DNA from: Amycolatopsis acidiphila
GTDB taxonomy: Bacteria > Actinomycetota > Actinomycetes > Mycobacteriales > Pseudonocardiaceae
Length of the DNA stretch: 64,000 nucleotides
Reading direction: 5' to 3'
NCBI RefSeq assembly: GCF_021391495.1
Contig: NZ_CP090063.1
Span: forward strand, 5,952,001 to 6,016,000
Shown: positions 7,893-16,518 of the stretch, piece after piece
Layout: every line of letters begins with the position of its first letter
Position numbering within the stretch: the stretch's first letter is position 1
Made by a program: the position numbers and the translations under genes
Notes under the pieces: generated by a model
The model's input: the letters and a program-made list of their open reading frames with translations, nothing else
What the model was told of the DNA's origin: nothing
Database searches by the model: none

Positions 7893-9062
7893 CTACCCAC
7901 CCGTAAGGATCAGGCCGCTCGTCGGCACGCCGGTACCCGCCGTGACCAGGACGTGTGCGACGTCGCTCACCTGGTTGACGGCTGTGCCGCGGACCTGACG
8001 CACCGCTTCCGCGATGCCGTTCATCCCGTGCACGTACGCCTCGCCCAGCTGGCCGCCGTGGGGGTTGAGCGGTAGCTCGCCGTTCAACGACAACGTGTCG
8101 CCGGCGGTGAAGCCGGGTGCCTCGCCCCGGCCGCAGAACCCCAGCTCCTCCAGCTGCATCAGCACGTATGGGGTGAAGTGGTCGTACAGCACCGCGACGT
8201 CGACGTCCTGCGGGCGCAGCCCCGACTGCGCCCACAGCTGCCGCCCGACGACGCCCATCTCCGGCAGTGCCGCGAGCTCGTCGCGGTAGTAGCTGGTCAT
8301 GATGTACTGATCGGGCCCGCTGCCCTGCGCCGCCGCCGCGACCACGGCCGGCGGGTTCGGCAGGTCGCGCGCCCGCTCGAGACTGGTCACCACGAGGGCG
8401 ACGGCGCCGTCGGTCTCCTGGCAGCAGTCGAGCAGGTGCAACGGCTCGGTGATCCAGCGGGAAGCCTGGTGCTCCGCCAGGGTGATCGGCTTCCCGTAGA
8501 ACCACGCGGCGGGGTTCGTCGCGGCGTGCTGCCGGTCGACGACGGCCACCCGCCCGAAGTCCTCGCTGCTCGCGCCATACTCGTGCAGGTAACGCTGGGC
8601 CACCATCGCCACCGTCGCGGCGGGGGTGCCCAGCCCCATCGGGTAGTGGAAGCTGTTGTCCACCCCCGAGGAGTTCACCTGCCCGGCCGCCGCGCTCGAC
8701 ACCTGTCCGAAGCGCATCCCGGACCGCTCGTTGAACGCGCGGTAGGCCACCACGACGTCCGCGACCCCGGTGGCCACGGCCATCGCGGCCTGCTGGACCG
8801 TCGCCGCAGCCGCGCCGCCGCCGTAGTGGATGCGGCTGAAGAACGTCAGCTCCTCGATGCCCAGCTCGCGGGCGACGGAGATCTCGCTGTTGGCGTCCAT
8901 GGTGAACGACACCAGACCGTCCACATCGGACGGCCGCAGTCCGGCGTCGGCGAGTGCCGCCTGCACCGCCTCGGCGGCCAGGCGCAGCTCGCTGCGGCCG
9001 GAGTCCTTGGAGAACTCGGTCGCGCCGATTCCCGCGATCGCCGTCGCACCGGACAGGTTCAC
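7893..9062 (-). CDS. ltp2: Steroid side-chain retro-aldolase Ltp2
   Basis: 389-residue thiolase-fold lipid-transfer (SCP-x-like) protein. In the cholesterol pathway Ltp2 cleaves the 17-hydroxy-3-oxo-pregnene carboxyl-CoA thioester, releasing propionyl-CoA and the androstenedione skeleton; it needs the DUF35 part of ChsH2. Visible family blocks are AIAGIGATEFSKDSGRSE at the N-terminus, RIHYGGGAAAATV, and GGQLGEAYVHGMNGIAEA near the C-terminus. It overlaps chsH1 by 4 bp and is last in chsE1-chsE2-chsH1-chsH2-ltp2, the same order as the M. tuberculosis igr operon. Confidence 0.93.
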   Translation of the reverse strand: MNLSGATAIAGIGATEFSKDSGRSELRLAAEAVQAALADAGLRPSDVDGLVSFTMDANSEISVARELGIEELTFFSRIHYGGGAAAATVQQAAMAVATGVADVVVAYRAFNERSGMRFGQVSSAAAGQVNSSGVDNSFHYPMGLGTPAATVAMVAQRYLHEYGASSEDFGRVAVVDRQHAATNPAAWFYGKPITLAEHQASRWITEPLHLLDCCQETDGAVALVVTSLERARDLPNPPAVVAAAAQGSGPDQYIMTSYYRDELAALPEMGVVGRQLWAQSGLRPQDVDVAVLYDHFTPYVLMQLEELGFCGRGEAPGFTAGDTLSLNGELPLNPHGGQLGEAYVHGMNGIAEAVRQVRGTAVNQVSDVAHVLVTAGTGVPTSGLILTGG

Positions 9063-9439
9063 GACACACCTCCGACCGTCACCGTGCCCGCGATGTGCTC
9101 GCCCAGCTCGCCTTTTCCGGTGACCCGGATGGTCACCTCGTCACCGTCCTGCGCGACGACCTCGCCCGAGAGCACAAGCGTGTCGTAGGCGTAGCACGGG
9201 ACGCCGAGCCTGATCTTGACCGAGCGCACGAACGCCCCGGGCCCGGCCCAGTCCGTCACGAAGCGCTGCACGAGCCCGGTGTCGGTGAGGATGTTGACGA
9301 AGATGTCCTTCGAACCGCGCTGGATCGCCGCGTCGCGGTCATGGTGCACGTCCTGGAAGTCGCGGGTCGCGATGGCGGCCGAGATCACGAACGTCGGGGT
9401 GACCTCGATGGTCAGCGGGGGCAGCTGCGTGCCGATCAC
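9059..9439 (-). CDS. chsH1: Steroid enoyl-CoA hydratase small subunit ChsH1
   Basis: 126-residue single MaoC-like hotdog protein. ChsH1 forms a heteromeric hydratase with ChsH2 that hydrates the 3-carbon steroid side chain after dehydrogenation by ChsE1-ChsE2. Recognisable blocks are TRDFQDVHHDRDAA, where the hydratase Asp and His reside, and KDIFVNILTDTGLVQRF. It overlaps chsH2 upstream and ltp2 downstream by 4 bp each. Its size and position match Rv3541c. Confidence 0.92.
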   Translation of the reverse strand: MIGTQLPPLTIEVTPTFVISAAIATRDFQDVHHDRDAAIQRGSKDIFVNILTDTGLVQRFVTDWAGPGAFVRSVKIRLGVPCYAYDTLVLSGEVVAQDGDEVTIRVTGKGELGEHIAGTVTVGGVS

Positions 9440-10299
9440 TCGGCCACCCGCCAGGCCGGCAGGGTCAGGTCCTCGTCGACCTTCACGAACGCCGCCTGCA
9501 CCGGTTGTCCGATGCCGACGGTGTCGACGTCGAGCACCTCACCGAGCATCCGCACGCCCTCCTCCAGCTCCACCAACGCGATGACGAACGGCAGCTTCTT
9601 GCCGGGCACGGCGGGCCGGTGGTGCACGACGTAGCTGTAGACCGTGCCACGGCCGCTCGCCACCACCCAGTCCGGCTTCGCGTCCAGGTCGCCGTCGGGG
9701 GGCATCGGTCCCGGCGGATGGCGCAGCTTGTCGCCCCACCGCTGGATCCGCAGCTCCCCGGCCTTCGTGCCCTCCCAGAAGAACTCGGTGTCCTTGCTGA
9801 TCACCGGGCGCAGCACGCCGGACTGCGCGGGCTTCGGCTTGAACTTCAGCACCCGGAACAGCATGTCCGCGACCACCTCGTCCCCCACGTACCAGGTGGT
9901 GGTGGTCGTCACGAAGTAGCCCTCGCCCAGCGCTGTCCTTTTCGGGCCGACGACGTCGTCGAGCCTCGTCGTCGCGGCGACGTGCTCGCCGTGCCGCAGC
10001 AGCCGCCGGTAGTTCTGCTCCGAGTTCGTCGCGACGACGGAGGTGTACCCGGCTTCGTCCAGGACGGCCATCATCGCGCCCATCGGGTCGTCCTCCGCGC
10101 GCTGCCCGTGCAGCCCGTTCATGGTCCACACCTGGGCCATCGCGGGCGGGGCGACCCCTTCTTCCGCGTAACGCGGGTTCTGGTCGCCCAGCGCCTCCAG
10201 CCAGTTGTTGATCATCGCCGGGTTCACCGGGTCGCGAGCCAGGCGCGGTGCGGACTCCCCCTGTGCGGCGATCCGGGCGACGGCCTCTTCGATCGTCAT
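9436..10299 (-). CDS. chsH2: ChsH2: MaoC hydratase subunit fused to DUF35 domain
   Basis: 287 residues, ATG at 10297-10299 overlapping the chsE2 stop (ATGA). The N-terminal half is MaoC-like (SEQNYRRLLRHGEHV, TTTTTWYVGDEVVADM). The C-terminal part is a DUF35/OB-fold segment (WGDKLRHPPGPMPP, GTVYSYVVHHRP). The DUF35 part is known to partner Ltp2 for aldolase activity, while the MaoC part pairs with ChsH1. It lacks the usual DUF35 zinc-ribbon cysteines, as seen in the ChsH2 group. Confidence 0.92.
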   Translation of the reverse strand: MTIEEAVARIAAQGESAPRLARDPVNPAMINNWLEALGDQNPRYAEEGVAPPAMAQVWTMNGLHGQRAEDDPMGAMMAVLDEAGYTSVVATNSEQNYRRLLRHGEHVAATTRLDDVVGPKRTALGEGYFVTTTTTWYVGDEVVADMLFRVLKFKPKPAQSGVLRPVISKDTEFFWEGTKAGELRIQRWGDKLRHPPGPMPPDGDLDAKPDWVVASGRGTVYSYVVHHRPAVPGKKLPFVIALVELEEGVRMLGEVLDVDTVGIGQPVQAAFVKVDEDLTLPAWRVAE

Positions 10300-11441
10300 C
10301 GCGGCACCCTCGGCAATCCCAGTCCGACCGTCGCGATCAGCTCGCGCTGGATCTCGTTCACCCCGCCGCCGAAGGTCAGCACGAGGTTGCGGCGGGCCAG
10401 CACGTCGAGCCACCCGGCCAGCTCCGCGGTCTCGGGATCGGTGAGATCTCCGTGCCGGGCAACGGCTTCCTCGAGCAGGCGGGCAATCCGCTGGATGCGC
10501 TCGGAGCCGAAGACCTTGGTCGCCGAGGCGTCGGCGACGTCGACCGGTTGCGTCACCGCGACCTGCCAGTTGAGCAGCTCGTTGATCCGCACCGTCGCCT
10601 GCGTCTCGTACAGCGCGCTCCGCACGTCCGGCTGGTCGAGCAGCTGCCGTGCGGCCGCCCAGTCGTGGACGCGGTCGTGCAGGCCGCCGATGCGGCCCGC
10701 CGGGCCGAGCATGACGCGTTCGTGGTTGAGCTGCGTGGTGATCAGCTTCCAGCCCAGGTTCTCCTCCCCGACCAGCATGTCCGCGGGCACCCGCACGTCC
10801 GTGTAGTAGGTCGCGTTCACGTGGTGCGCGCCGTCGCAGGTGATGGTCGGCGTCCACGAGTAGCCGGGGTCGCGCGTGTCGACGATGAGGATCGAGATGC
10901 CCTTGTGCTTCGGCGCGGCCGGGTCGGTGCGCACGGCCAGCCAGATGTAGTCGGCGTCGTGTCCGCCGGTGGTGAAGATCTTCTGGCCGTTGACCACGTA
11001 GGTGTCCCCGTCGCGGACGGCGGTCGTGCTCAGTGCGGCCAGGTCCGTGCCCGCGCCGGGTTCGGTGTAGCCGATCGCGAAGTGCACCTCCCCGGCCAGG
11101 ATCCGGGGCAGGAACTCGTCCTTCTGCGTCTGCGTGCCGAACGTCTGCAACGTCGGGCCGACAGTCTGCAGCGTGACCGCCGGAAGCTGTACGTCGGCAC
11201 GGGCGGCTTCGTCGGCGAAGATGTGCTGTTCGAGGTCGCCGAACCCGCGTCCGCCGTACTCCTTCGGCCAGCCGACGCCGAGCCAGCCGTCCTTGCCCAT
11301 CCGACGCACGATCCGCCGGTACACCTCGCCGTGCCGTTCCCGCAGCATCGTCCTGCGCTCGTCCGGGGTGATGAGCCCGGCGAAGTACCGGCGTAACTCG
11401 GCACGCAGTTGCCGCTGCTCCGCGGTCAGATCGATGTACAT
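10296..11441 (-). CDS. chsE2: Acyl-CoA dehydrogenase ChsE2 (FadE29)
   Basis: 381-residue acyl-CoA dehydrogenase, one half of the ChsE1-ChsE2 heterotetramer that desaturates the 3-carbon steroid side chain CoA ester. Family blocks are GYTEPGAGTDLAAL, VNGQKIFTTGGHDADY and RVMLGPAGRIGG, with FGGGVNEIQRELIA at the C-terminus. In the characterised pair, catalysis depends on both subunits. It starts 15 bp inside the end of chsE1 and its stop overlaps the chsH2 start. Confidence 0.93.
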   Translation of the reverse strand: MYIDLTAEQRQLRAELRRYFAGLITPDERRTMLRERHGEVYRRIVRRMGKDGWLGVGWPKEYGGRGFGDLEQHIFADEAARADVQLPAVTLQTVGPTLQTFGTQTQKDEFLPRILAGEVHFAIGYTEPGAGTDLAALSTTAVRDGDTYVVNGQKIFTTGGHDADYIWLAVRTDPAAPKHKGISILIVDTRDPGYSWTPTITCDGAHHVNATYYTDVRVPADMLVGEENLGWKLITTQLNHERVMLGPAGRIGGLHDRVHDWAAARQLLDQPDVRSALYETQATVRINELLNWQVAVTQPVDVADASATKVFGSERIQRIARLLEEAVARHGDLTDPETAELAGWLDVLARRNLVLTFGGGVNEIQRELIATVGLGLPRVPR

Positions 11442-12451
11442 GCGCTCAGCTCCTTGATCAGCGCGTAGTACCGGTGGAGCGGGTAGGTGATGTCCACGCC
11501 CAGGCCGCCGTGCAGGTGATGGCAGACGGCCAGCGCCTTCGGGCCCTCGTGCGCGAGCCAGTACGCCGCGATGTCCAGGTCAGGTTGCGGGTCCCGGCCC
11601 GAGGCCAGCCGCCAGACCGCCGACAGTGCGGCGAGGTGGACCGTGCGGGAGGCGATGTAGACGTCGGCGATCTGTTGCGCGACGGCCTGGAAGGTGGCCA
11701 GCGGCCGGCCGAACTGCTCCCGCTGCCCGACGTGCTTGGTGGTCAGGGCGAGCGCACCGGCCAGCACGCCGTCGCCGAGCGCGATCATTCCGGCCAGCAG
11801 GTAGCGGCGCACCGTGGCGAGCGCCTCGCCGGGCTCGCGGTCGCGCAGCTGGTCGGCCTCCTCGACCGCGACGCCGTCGAGGCGCATCGTCGTGCCCGCG
11901 ATCGTGACGCCCTCGGCCCGCGGGTCGACCAGGAACACGCCGGTGCCGCCAGGCATCGACACCGGGACCAGGACCCGGGTCGCGGCCGCGAGGTGCGGCA
12001 CGCCGGTCTTGACGCCGGTGAGCAGCCACCGGCCCCCGTCGGCGACCGCACGGGTCGACGGCTGCTCGACCAGCGGCGCGGACGGTTCGTGCACTGCCGC
12101 GGTGACCACGACCTCACCGGTCGCGATCTCAGGGAGCAGCGTCGCCCGCTGGTCCGGGGTACCGAGGAACTCCAGCGGCAACAGGCCGCAGGCCAGGGTC
12201 AGGGCGGGGACCGGCGCGGCGGCCCGGCCCAGCTCGGTGAGCAGGACCGCGACCTCGGCCGGGCCCAGACCGTCCCCACCCAGCTCGGGCGGCAGCGCCA
12301 GCGCGAGCAGGCCTGCCTTGCCCAGGGCACGCCACACCTGCTCGTCGTAGCCGCGCTCGCCGGGCGGCCGCTCGAAGTCGATCTCCCGGCCGAGGATGTC
12401 GGCGGCAAGGCCGGCGATGTCCCGCTGGGTCTCGTCGAGGGTGAAGTCCAC
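11426..12451 (-). CDS. chsE1: Acyl-CoA dehydrogenase ChsE1 (FadE28)
   Basis: 341-residue partner of ChsE2 and first gene of the five-gene side-chain operon. N-terminal MDFTLDETQRDIAGLAADIL and C-terminal HHLHGGLGVDITYPLHRYYA are typical. The protein is shorter than a stand-alone acyl-CoA dehydrogenase, as expected of FadE28. The start is GTG 12449-12451. A full KstR operator lies 21 bp upstream (12473-12486). Confidence 0.92.
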   Translation of the reverse strand: MDFTLDETQRDIAGLAADILGREIDFERPPGERGYDEQVWRALGKAGLLALALPPELGGDGLGPAEVAVLLTELGRAAAPVPALTLACGLLPLEFLGTPDQRATLLPEIATGEVVVTAAVHEPSAPLVEQPSTRAVADGGRWLLTGVKTGVPHLAAATRVLVPVSMPGGTGVFLVDPRAEGVTIAGTTMRLDGVAVEEADQLRDREPGEALATVRRYLLAGMIALGDGVLAGALALTTKHVGQREQFGRPLATFQAVAQQIADVYIASRTVHLAALSAVWRLASGRDPQPDLDIAAYWLAHEGPKALAVCHHLHGGLGVDITYPLHRYYALIKELSACTSI

Positions 12452-12465
12452 ACAGACTCCTCATG

Positions 12466-12493
12466 CTAAGACTGAAACATGTTCTAGTCTTAG
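12466..12493. promoter_or_regulatory. KstR operator inside a 28-bp palindrome, chsE1 promoter
   Basis: The core TGAAACATGTTCTA at 12473-12486 is a full match to TnnAACnnGTTnnA. It is nested in a larger inverted repeat whose outer arms are CTAAGACT (12466-12473) and AGTCTTAG (12486-12493); 12 of 14 positions pair across the dyad. It sits 15-42 bp upstream of the chsE1 GTG and just past the 3' end of the WS/DGAT gene. It is the most symmetrical KstR site in the window. Confidence 0.85.
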
Positions 12494-12507
12494 CCGAGCG
12501 AGCCTGC

Positions 12508-13902
12508 TCAGGCAACCCCGTCGGCGGCCTCCAGCAGATCTTTCATCTCGCTGCCGAGCGCGTCGGCGAGCGTCCACAGTTCTGGAACGAGTTCTCGTGC
12601 GCCGAGGAGCCCGACGTCGACGCGGCCCGCGTTGGAGATCACCGTGACGTTGAGGCCGGCGCCGTGGAACACCGGGCCGAGCGGGTAGAGCCCGGTGACC
12701 TTGGCGCCCAGCATGTACAGCGGCATCGGCGGACCCGGCACGTTCGAGATGACCAGGTTGTGCACGACCGGGTGCTTCTCCGCCAGACGCAGCGCGGAGT
12801 AGGCCCGCACGGCGAGGCCGAACAGCCTCGGCGCCGCGAACTGCGCCCAGTCCTGCAGCATGTCGGGCTTGATGCTGAAGTGGTGGTCCTTGGCGACCCG
12901 GTTGCTCTCCGCGATCGCATACAGCCGGGCAGCCGGGTCGGCGAGCTGGGTGGGCAGCGAGGCGAAGAACGCCGAGACCTGGTTGCTGCCCATGTCGTTC
13001 TCCGTGCGGTCCTGGACCGACACCGGCACGGTCGCGACCAGTGGTTCGTCCGGCAGCTCGCCGCGCGAGCGCAGGTAGCGGCGCAGCGCGCCGGAGCACA
13101 GCGCGAGCACGACGTCGTTGACCGTCACGCCGAACGCGTTCTTCACCGTCTTCACCTCGTCGAGGTCGAGGCTCGCGTAGGCGACGGTGCGCAGCCCGGT
13201 GATGGTGCTGTTGAACGACGTTCGCGGCGCGGTGAACGGCACCGGCATGCCGGTGCGCTTGAGGGCCCGCCCCAGCCAGCGCGGCGCCATGCCGACCAGG
13301 TCGGGCAGCAGTTTCGCCAGCTCGATCGGACGGCGGGCCAGCGACGTCACGCTCGAGCGCAGCAGGTCGAGGTGACTCGGCGGCGACGGGTTGTCCTCGG
13401 TGTCCGGCAACGGCAGCAGCGAGCCGGGATCCACCCCGCACAGGTACGCGATGAGGTTCGCGCCGCTGACCCCGTCGACCGTGGCGTGGTGCATCTTCAG
13501 CAGCACCGCCACCCCGTCGCCCGGCAGGCCCTCGATGACGTACATCTCCCACAGCGGGCGGGCGCGGTCCAGCGGCTGGCCGGCGAAGTGCGCACACAGC
13601 TCGGCGAGGGTTTCGCGGTCGCCGGGGCTGGGCACCGCGACCCGGTGCAGGTGCCGGTCGATGTCGAACGACTCGTCCTCGACCCACACCGGATGCACCA
13701 GGTTCAGCGGGGAATTGTGCAGTTTCCGGCGGAACTCCGGAATATCCGCGACCCGTTCGGCGAGCTTCTCCCGGAACGTGGCGAACCGGTAGCCGCCGGG
13801 CATGGTCGAGCCGTCGAGGGTGAGCAGGCCGCAGATGTGCAGGACCTGCGAAGGCGTTTCCAGGTACAGGAAACTGGCGTCGAGCCCACTGAGCGGTTGC
13901 AC
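12508..13902 (-). CDS. WS/DGAT-family acyltransferase
   Basis: 464-residue wax ester synthase / diacylglycerol acyltransferase-like protein, which esterifies acyl-CoA to diacylglycerol or alcohols to make storage lipid. The catalytic motif HHxxxDG is MHHATVDG, with the N-terminal PLSGLDASFLYLETP and C-terminal NLVISNVPGPPMPLYM typical of the family. The start is GTG 13900-13902. It precedes the chs operon in the same direction, but the strong KstR box between them suggests separate control. A link between steroid-derived acyl-CoA and lipid storage is an inference. Confidence 0.88.
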   Translation of the reverse strand: MQPLSGLDASFLYLETPSQVLHICGLLTLDGSTMPGGYRFATFREKLAERVADIPEFRRKLHNSPLNLVHPVWVEDESFDIDRHLHRVAVPSPGDRETLAELCAHFAGQPLDRARPLWEMYVIEGLPGDGVAVLLKMHHATVDGVSGANLIAYLCGVDPGSLLPLPDTEDNPSPPSHLDLLRSSVTSLARRPIELAKLLPDLVGMAPRWLGRALKRTGMPVPFTAPRTSFNSTITGLRTVAYASLDLDEVKTVKNAFGVTVNDVVLALCSGALRRYLRSRGELPDEPLVATVPVSVQDRTENDMGSNQVSAFFASLPTQLADPAARLYAIAESNRVAKDHHFSIKPDMLQDWAQFAAPRLFGLAVRAYSALRLAEKHPVVHNLVISNVPGPPMPLYMLGAKVTGLYPLGPVFHGAGLNVTVISNAGRVDVGLLGARELVPELWTLADALGSEMKDLLEAADGVA

Positions 13903-13925
13903 ATGCCCAGCCTAAGCCGGGCACC

Positions 13926-13931
13926 TACGAT
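13926..13931 (+). promoter_or_regulatory. Likely -10 element of a leaderless transcript
   Basis: TACGAT (TAnnnT) ends 7 bases before the ATG at 13939, the spacing seen when transcription starts at the first base of the start codon. There is no Shine-Dalgarno sequence before this ATG, which supports a leaderless start rather than the in-frame ATG at 13903. Confidence 0.5.
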
Positions 13932-13938
13932 CTACAGC

Positions 13939-15174
13939 ATGCGACCGCGTTTCCTCACCCGTCGGGCGATCCAGCTCGCGCTGACCGCGAACGCACTCCG
14001 GCCGCTGGCGGGTGAACGCGCCTCGATCCCCTCGTTCTTCGCGGGCTGGCTCACCGGCGAGCTCGCGCCGCACCTGCTTGCCGTCACCGCCGCCGACACC
14101 GCCGCGCACATCGCGCGCTACGGCGTGCGCACTCGCGCGGACCGCGTCGCGCTCGCCCTCGCCGGGGCGTCGGCGGTCGGGCTCGGCGCGCTGATCGCCG
14201 ACGCGCAGCGGGCACGGGGCGAGGTCGAGCACGCGCTCGCCGAGGCGCTGGGCGAGCAGTACCTGCAGGACCTGCGGCGCCCGCCCGACGCGAAGGACCT
14301 CGCGACGCCGTGGGGGCAGCTGGTGCTGCCGTTCCGGATGCGCAACCGGGAGGTCCGCCGCGACCGAAATGTGGCGTACGCACCGGGCGGCAAGCGGTTC
14401 CTGCTCGACATCTACCGCCCGAAGGAGCCGGTGCAGGGCAGGCCGGTGCTGCTGCAGATCCACGGCGGTGCGTGGATGATCGACAGCAAGGACCACCAGG
14501 GCATCCCGCTGATGCAGCACATGGCGCAACGCGGGTGGGTGTGCGTCGCGATCAACTATCCGCTGTCGCCGTCGGCGCACTGGCCCGAGCACATCGTCGC
14601 GGTCAAGCGCGCGGTCGCCTGGATCCGGGAGCACATCGTCGAGTACGGCGGCGACGGGTCGTTCCTGGCGGCCACCGGTGGTTCCGCGGGCGGGCATCTC
14701 GCGGCGCTGCTCGCGCTCACCCCGAACGAGGCCTCGCTGCAACCGGGGTTCGAGGACGCGGACACCACGATCCAGGCCTGCTCGCCGCACTACGGTGTGT
14801 ACGACTTCGCCGCGACGAGCGGGTCGCGGTCGAGCGAGTACCGGCTCAAGACGTTGCTCGCGCGGTACGTCGTCGGCAAGGACCCGGTCGAGCACCTCGA
14901 CGACTACATCGCCGCGTCGCCGCTGGACCAGGTCAACGACAAAGCGCCGCCGTTCTTCGTGATCCACGGCGAACGCGACACGCTCGTACCGGTGCGAGAG
15001 GCGCGCGAGTTCGTGTGGCGCCTGCGCGAGGTGTCGCCGAATCCGGTCGCGTACGCGGAGATTTCCGGCGCACAGCACGCTTTCGACGTCTTCCCCTCGA
15101 TCCGCAGCGCGCACGTGGTCCGCGGGGTGGAGCGGTTCCTCGACTGGACCTACCTCCGCTCGGTGGCCGGATAA
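13939..15174 (+). CDS. HSL-type alpha/beta hydrolase (lipase/esterase)
   Basis: 411-residue hydrolase with an N-terminal ~130-residue helical region that includes hydrophobic stretches (VALALAGASAVGLGAL), then a catalytic domain. LQIHGGAWMID carries the HGG oxyanion motif, ATGGSAGGHLAALLA the nucleophile elbow GGSAGG, HGERDTLVPV the acid and GAQHAFDVF the His. This is the hormone-sensitive-lipase / LipU-LipY-like esterase type. It may hydrolyse steroid or lipid esters, which fits the divergent WS/DGAT neighbour, but the substrate is unknown. An alternative upstream ATG at 13903 would add 12 residues. Confidence 0.85.
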   Translation: MRPRFLTRRAIQLALTANALRPLAGERASIPSFFAGWLTGELAPHLLAVTAADTAAHIARYGVRTRADRVALALAGASAVGLGALIADAQRARGEVEHALAEALGEQYLQDLRRPPDAKDLATPWGQLVLPFRMRNREVRRDRNVAYAPGGKRFLLDIYRPKEPVQGRPVLLQIHGGAWMIDSKDHQGIPLMQHMAQRGWVCVAINYPLSPSAHWPEHIVAVKRAVAWIREHIVEYGGDGSFLAATGGSAGGHLAALLALTPNEASLQPGFEDADTTIQACSPHYGVYDFAATSGSRSSEYRLKTLLARYVVGKDPVEHLDDYIAASPLDQVNDKAPPFFVIHGERDTLVPVREAREFVWRLREVSPNPVAYAEISGAQHAFDVFPSIRSAHVVRGVERFLDWTYLRSVAG

Positions 15175-15381
15175 CCCGGCGGGATCCTGTTGCCGCACCT
15201 GGGTGAGCGCCGTCAGCGAGGCCTCCCGCGCGATCATGGTGTTCGGTCCCCGGCGGGCAGGGGACGCGCGGGTCCCGGCGGAGATCGCGACCGCGGTTCG
15301 GCGTGACGTTCGATGGAGGAGTTCACGGAGATGCGCTCGGTCACGCGGGCGAGCAGGCCACGAAGCTTCTGAGGCGAGGGC

Positions 15382-16518
15382 TCAGGACAGGGCGTCCAGT
15401 GGGGTGGGAGCGCCCGGGCCGGCCGGGAGCCAGCCGTCGGGGGTGGGACGGAACAGGTACCAGCGGAAGTCCTTGCCCAGGCGGAGTTGCACGTCGCCGC
15501 GGGTGAGGCGGTTGCGCCAGACCTGGGTTTCGCCCGGGAGGTCCGCGTCGTCGAGTTCGGACCGGGCTTGGTACAGCGCGCCGCGCGGTGGCTGCCAGGA
15601 CTCCCGCAACGCGGCGAGGCCGCCGCGGCCCGCCACCCGCCAGGCGGCGGCCCAACGGGCCAGGTCGGCCGGCGGGACATCGCAGCCGGGCGCCTGGTCC
15701 GGCACGTCACCCGCAGCCGCGCGGCGGGCCAGGTCCTCCTCCCACGTCAGGGGCGCCGGGTCGCCGCCGGTGAGCAGGTCCAGTGCCCGGGCCGCCGCGT
15801 CGGCGGCCAGCGACGCCAGCGCGGAGGTGCGCAACCCCGACCCCGCGGGCGGGTCACCCCAGGGCGCGGGCCCGCCGGGCGCCGGTGGCGCCGCGGGCAG
15901 CGGGGGAACCGGGGAAGGCTTGCGGGCGAAGGCATCCTTCGGCGCCAGGCCGGGCTCGCGTGGCTGCTCGACGACGACCGTCGCCCGGGCGCGCCGGGCC
16001 CGCAGCTCCGACAGCACCGCCTCCCGGCCGCGCCCGCGCAGCAGGAACAGCACGAACGGGTCCGCGTCCACCTCGTCCGCGACGAGGTAGCAGACCGCCG
16101 CCGAGTGCTTGCACGGATCGGCCGTATCGGGGCACGAACACCGCGGCCGCAGATCGCCGGGACCCGGCAGCAGGTCGACACCGGACTCCCGCGCGTGCGA
16201 AGCCAGGTCCGTGGGCAGCTCCCCGTCGAGCAGCGCGGCCGTGTGGCCGAGCCGCCGGCCGATCAGCTCGAGCAACGTCTCCCACTCGTCCGGCGAGAAC
16301 TGGTGCGTGCGGATCTTCACCCGGTACGGCACCGAGCGGCTGCCCTGCACCCAGGCGCGGATCTCCCCCGCCGTGACGTCCAGCGCGCTCACCCGCCCCT
16401 TGCGCGCATACGTCCGCCCGCGCGGCAGGCGGTTCGGGTCCAACTTCGCCCGGCCTTCGAGCGCCTCGACCCATGCGCGGCCCCACCAGGTCGCGCCGAA
16501 GGTCCGGCGCGCGGTCAC
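15382..16518 (-). CDS. SWIM zinc-finger protein, partner of the SNF2 helicase
   Basis: 378 residues from GTG 16516-16518, overlapping the helicase stop (GTGA). Starts TARRTFGATWWGRAWVEALE, a block typical of these proteins, and has a SWIM zinc finger CSCPDTADPCKHSAAVCY (CxCx7CxH) around residues 140-157. The middle is Pro/Ala-rich and the C-terminal part (WRNRLTRGDVQLRLGKDFRW) is conserved but unexplained. SWIM-SNF2 pairs are common in actinobacteria and presumably act together on DNA; the process is not established. The 207-bp stretch between this gene and the hydrolase (15175-15381) shows nothing I can support. Confidence 0.85.
   Translation of the reverse strand: MTARRTFGATWWGRAWVEALEGRAKLDPNRLPRGRTYARKGRVSALDVTAGEIRAWVQGSRSVPYRVKIRTHQFSPDEWETLLELIGRRLGHTAALLDGELPTDLASHARESGVDLLPGPGDLRPRCSCPDTADPCKHSAAVCYLVADEVDADPFVLFLLRGRGREAVLSELRARRARATVVVEQPREPGLAPKDAFARKPSPVPPLPAAPPAPGGPAPWGDPPAGSGLRTSALASLAADAAARALDLLTGGDPAPLTWEEDLARRAAAGDVPDQAPGCDVPPADLARWAAAWRVAGRGGLAALRESWQPPRGALYQARSELDDADLPGETQVWRNRLTRGDVQLRLGKDFRWYLFRPTPDGWLPAGPGAPTPLDALS

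Noticed and set aside
12583..12596. KstR-like match TGGAACGAGTTCTC
   Set aside because: Inside the WS/DGAT coding sequence, far from any start, and mismatched at the last base; probably chance.
12463..13938. Long rightward reading frame continuous with the hydrolase gene
   Set aside because: Antisense to the WS/DGAT gene with shadow composition; the recognisable hydrolase starts only at 13939 (or 13903).
15175..15381. Short frames between the HSL hydrolase and SWIM genes
   Set aside because: No ribosome site, no recognisable blocks; only fragments of reading frame.
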